DNA of 18,851 nt from Polyrhizophydium stewartii (lineage: Eukaryota; Chytridiomycota; Chytridiomycetes; Rhizophydiales), in NCBI GenBank assembly GCA_027604665.1, contig JADGIZ010000228.1, positions 1 through 18,851 on the forward strand. The letters run 5' to 3'. Shown here one piece after another: positions 18,827 to 18,851 of this stretch (position 1 is its first letter; each line of letters starts with the position of its first letter). The position numbers were made by a program, and so were the translations under genes. The notes under the pieces were generated by a model. It worked only from the letters and a program-made list of their open reading frames with translations. It was not told where the DNA came from and ran no database searches.

Positions 18827-18851
18827 CGCACACGAGGTCGTGACTGGCGCC

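Noticed and set aside
1..18851. Mobile elements, CRISPR arrays, tRNA or rRNA genes, or a prokaryotic defence system
   Set aside because: No terminal repeats, transposase or polymerase motifs, spaced repeat arrays or tRNA-like folds were seen. Nearly all sequence is accounted for by nine intron-containing or partial eukaryotic genes.

Overview
The window reads as nuclear DNA of a GC-rich eukaryote with compact, intron-dense genes. The best guess is a zoosporic (flagellated) fungus of the chytrid or blastocladiomycete grade. The evidence is internal. There are about 45 spliceosomal introns, mostly 55-95 nt, with GTGNG-type donors and a recurrent CTGAC-like branch motif close to the acceptor. 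There is a mitochondrial ribosomal protein with a targeting leader and a eukaryotic eS27. Three proteins of families tied to cilia, basal bodies or flagellated cells are also present. The taxon is an inference; no rRNA or other marker lies in the window.

Layout. 1-486 (-): N-terminal part of mitochondrial ribosomal protein uS9m, running off the left edge. 617-1992 (+): HMG-box protein. 2126-5409 (-): TSNAXIP1-like coiled-coil protein in 13 exons, one of whose introns looks U12-type (AT-AA). 5455-6498 (-): CutC in 5 exons. 6600-7360 (-): Yae1-type Fe-S adaptor in 3 exons. 7550-8593 (+): ribosomal protein eS27, whose first exon encodes only two residues. 8745-12654 (+): a CatSper auxiliary subunit of the delta/epsilon type in 12 exons, with a signal peptide and one C-terminal membrane segment. 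12759-17478 (-): an LRRCC1/VFL1-like protein (leucine-rich repeats followed by a long coiled coil) in 17 exons. It could be mistaken for two genes, because the LRR part and the coil part are separated by two introns with stops in the genomic frame. 17587-18826 (-): a C2H2 zinc-finger protein whose 5' end may lie outside the window.

Gene packing is very tight. Spacers are 130 bp (uS9m/HMG, divergent), 133 bp (HMG/TSNAXIP1, convergent), 45 bp (CutC to TSNAXIP1, tandem and in the same frame), 101 bp (Yae1 to CutC), 189 bp (Yae1/eS27, divergent), 151 bp (eS27 to CatSper), 104 bp (CatSper/LRRCC1, convergent) and 108 bp (zinc finger to LRRCC1). The only stretch over 300 nt without coding sequence is the 544-nt first intron of eS27.

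Functionally the genes fall into two groups. The housekeeping set is uS9m, eS27, Yae1 (Fe-S loading of the ribosome-recycling ATPase) and CutC. The zoospore or gamete set is the TSNAXIP1-like, CatSper-like and LRRCC1/VFL1-like proteins, which in other lineages belong to cilia, basal bodies or sperm. The CatSper subunit is the most notable, because that complex is best known from animal sperm. No mobile element, CRISPR array, tRNA or rRNA was seen. Exon models were built by hand, requiring plausible splice sites, reading-phase continuity and family-like protein at each junction; they have not been tested against RNA.
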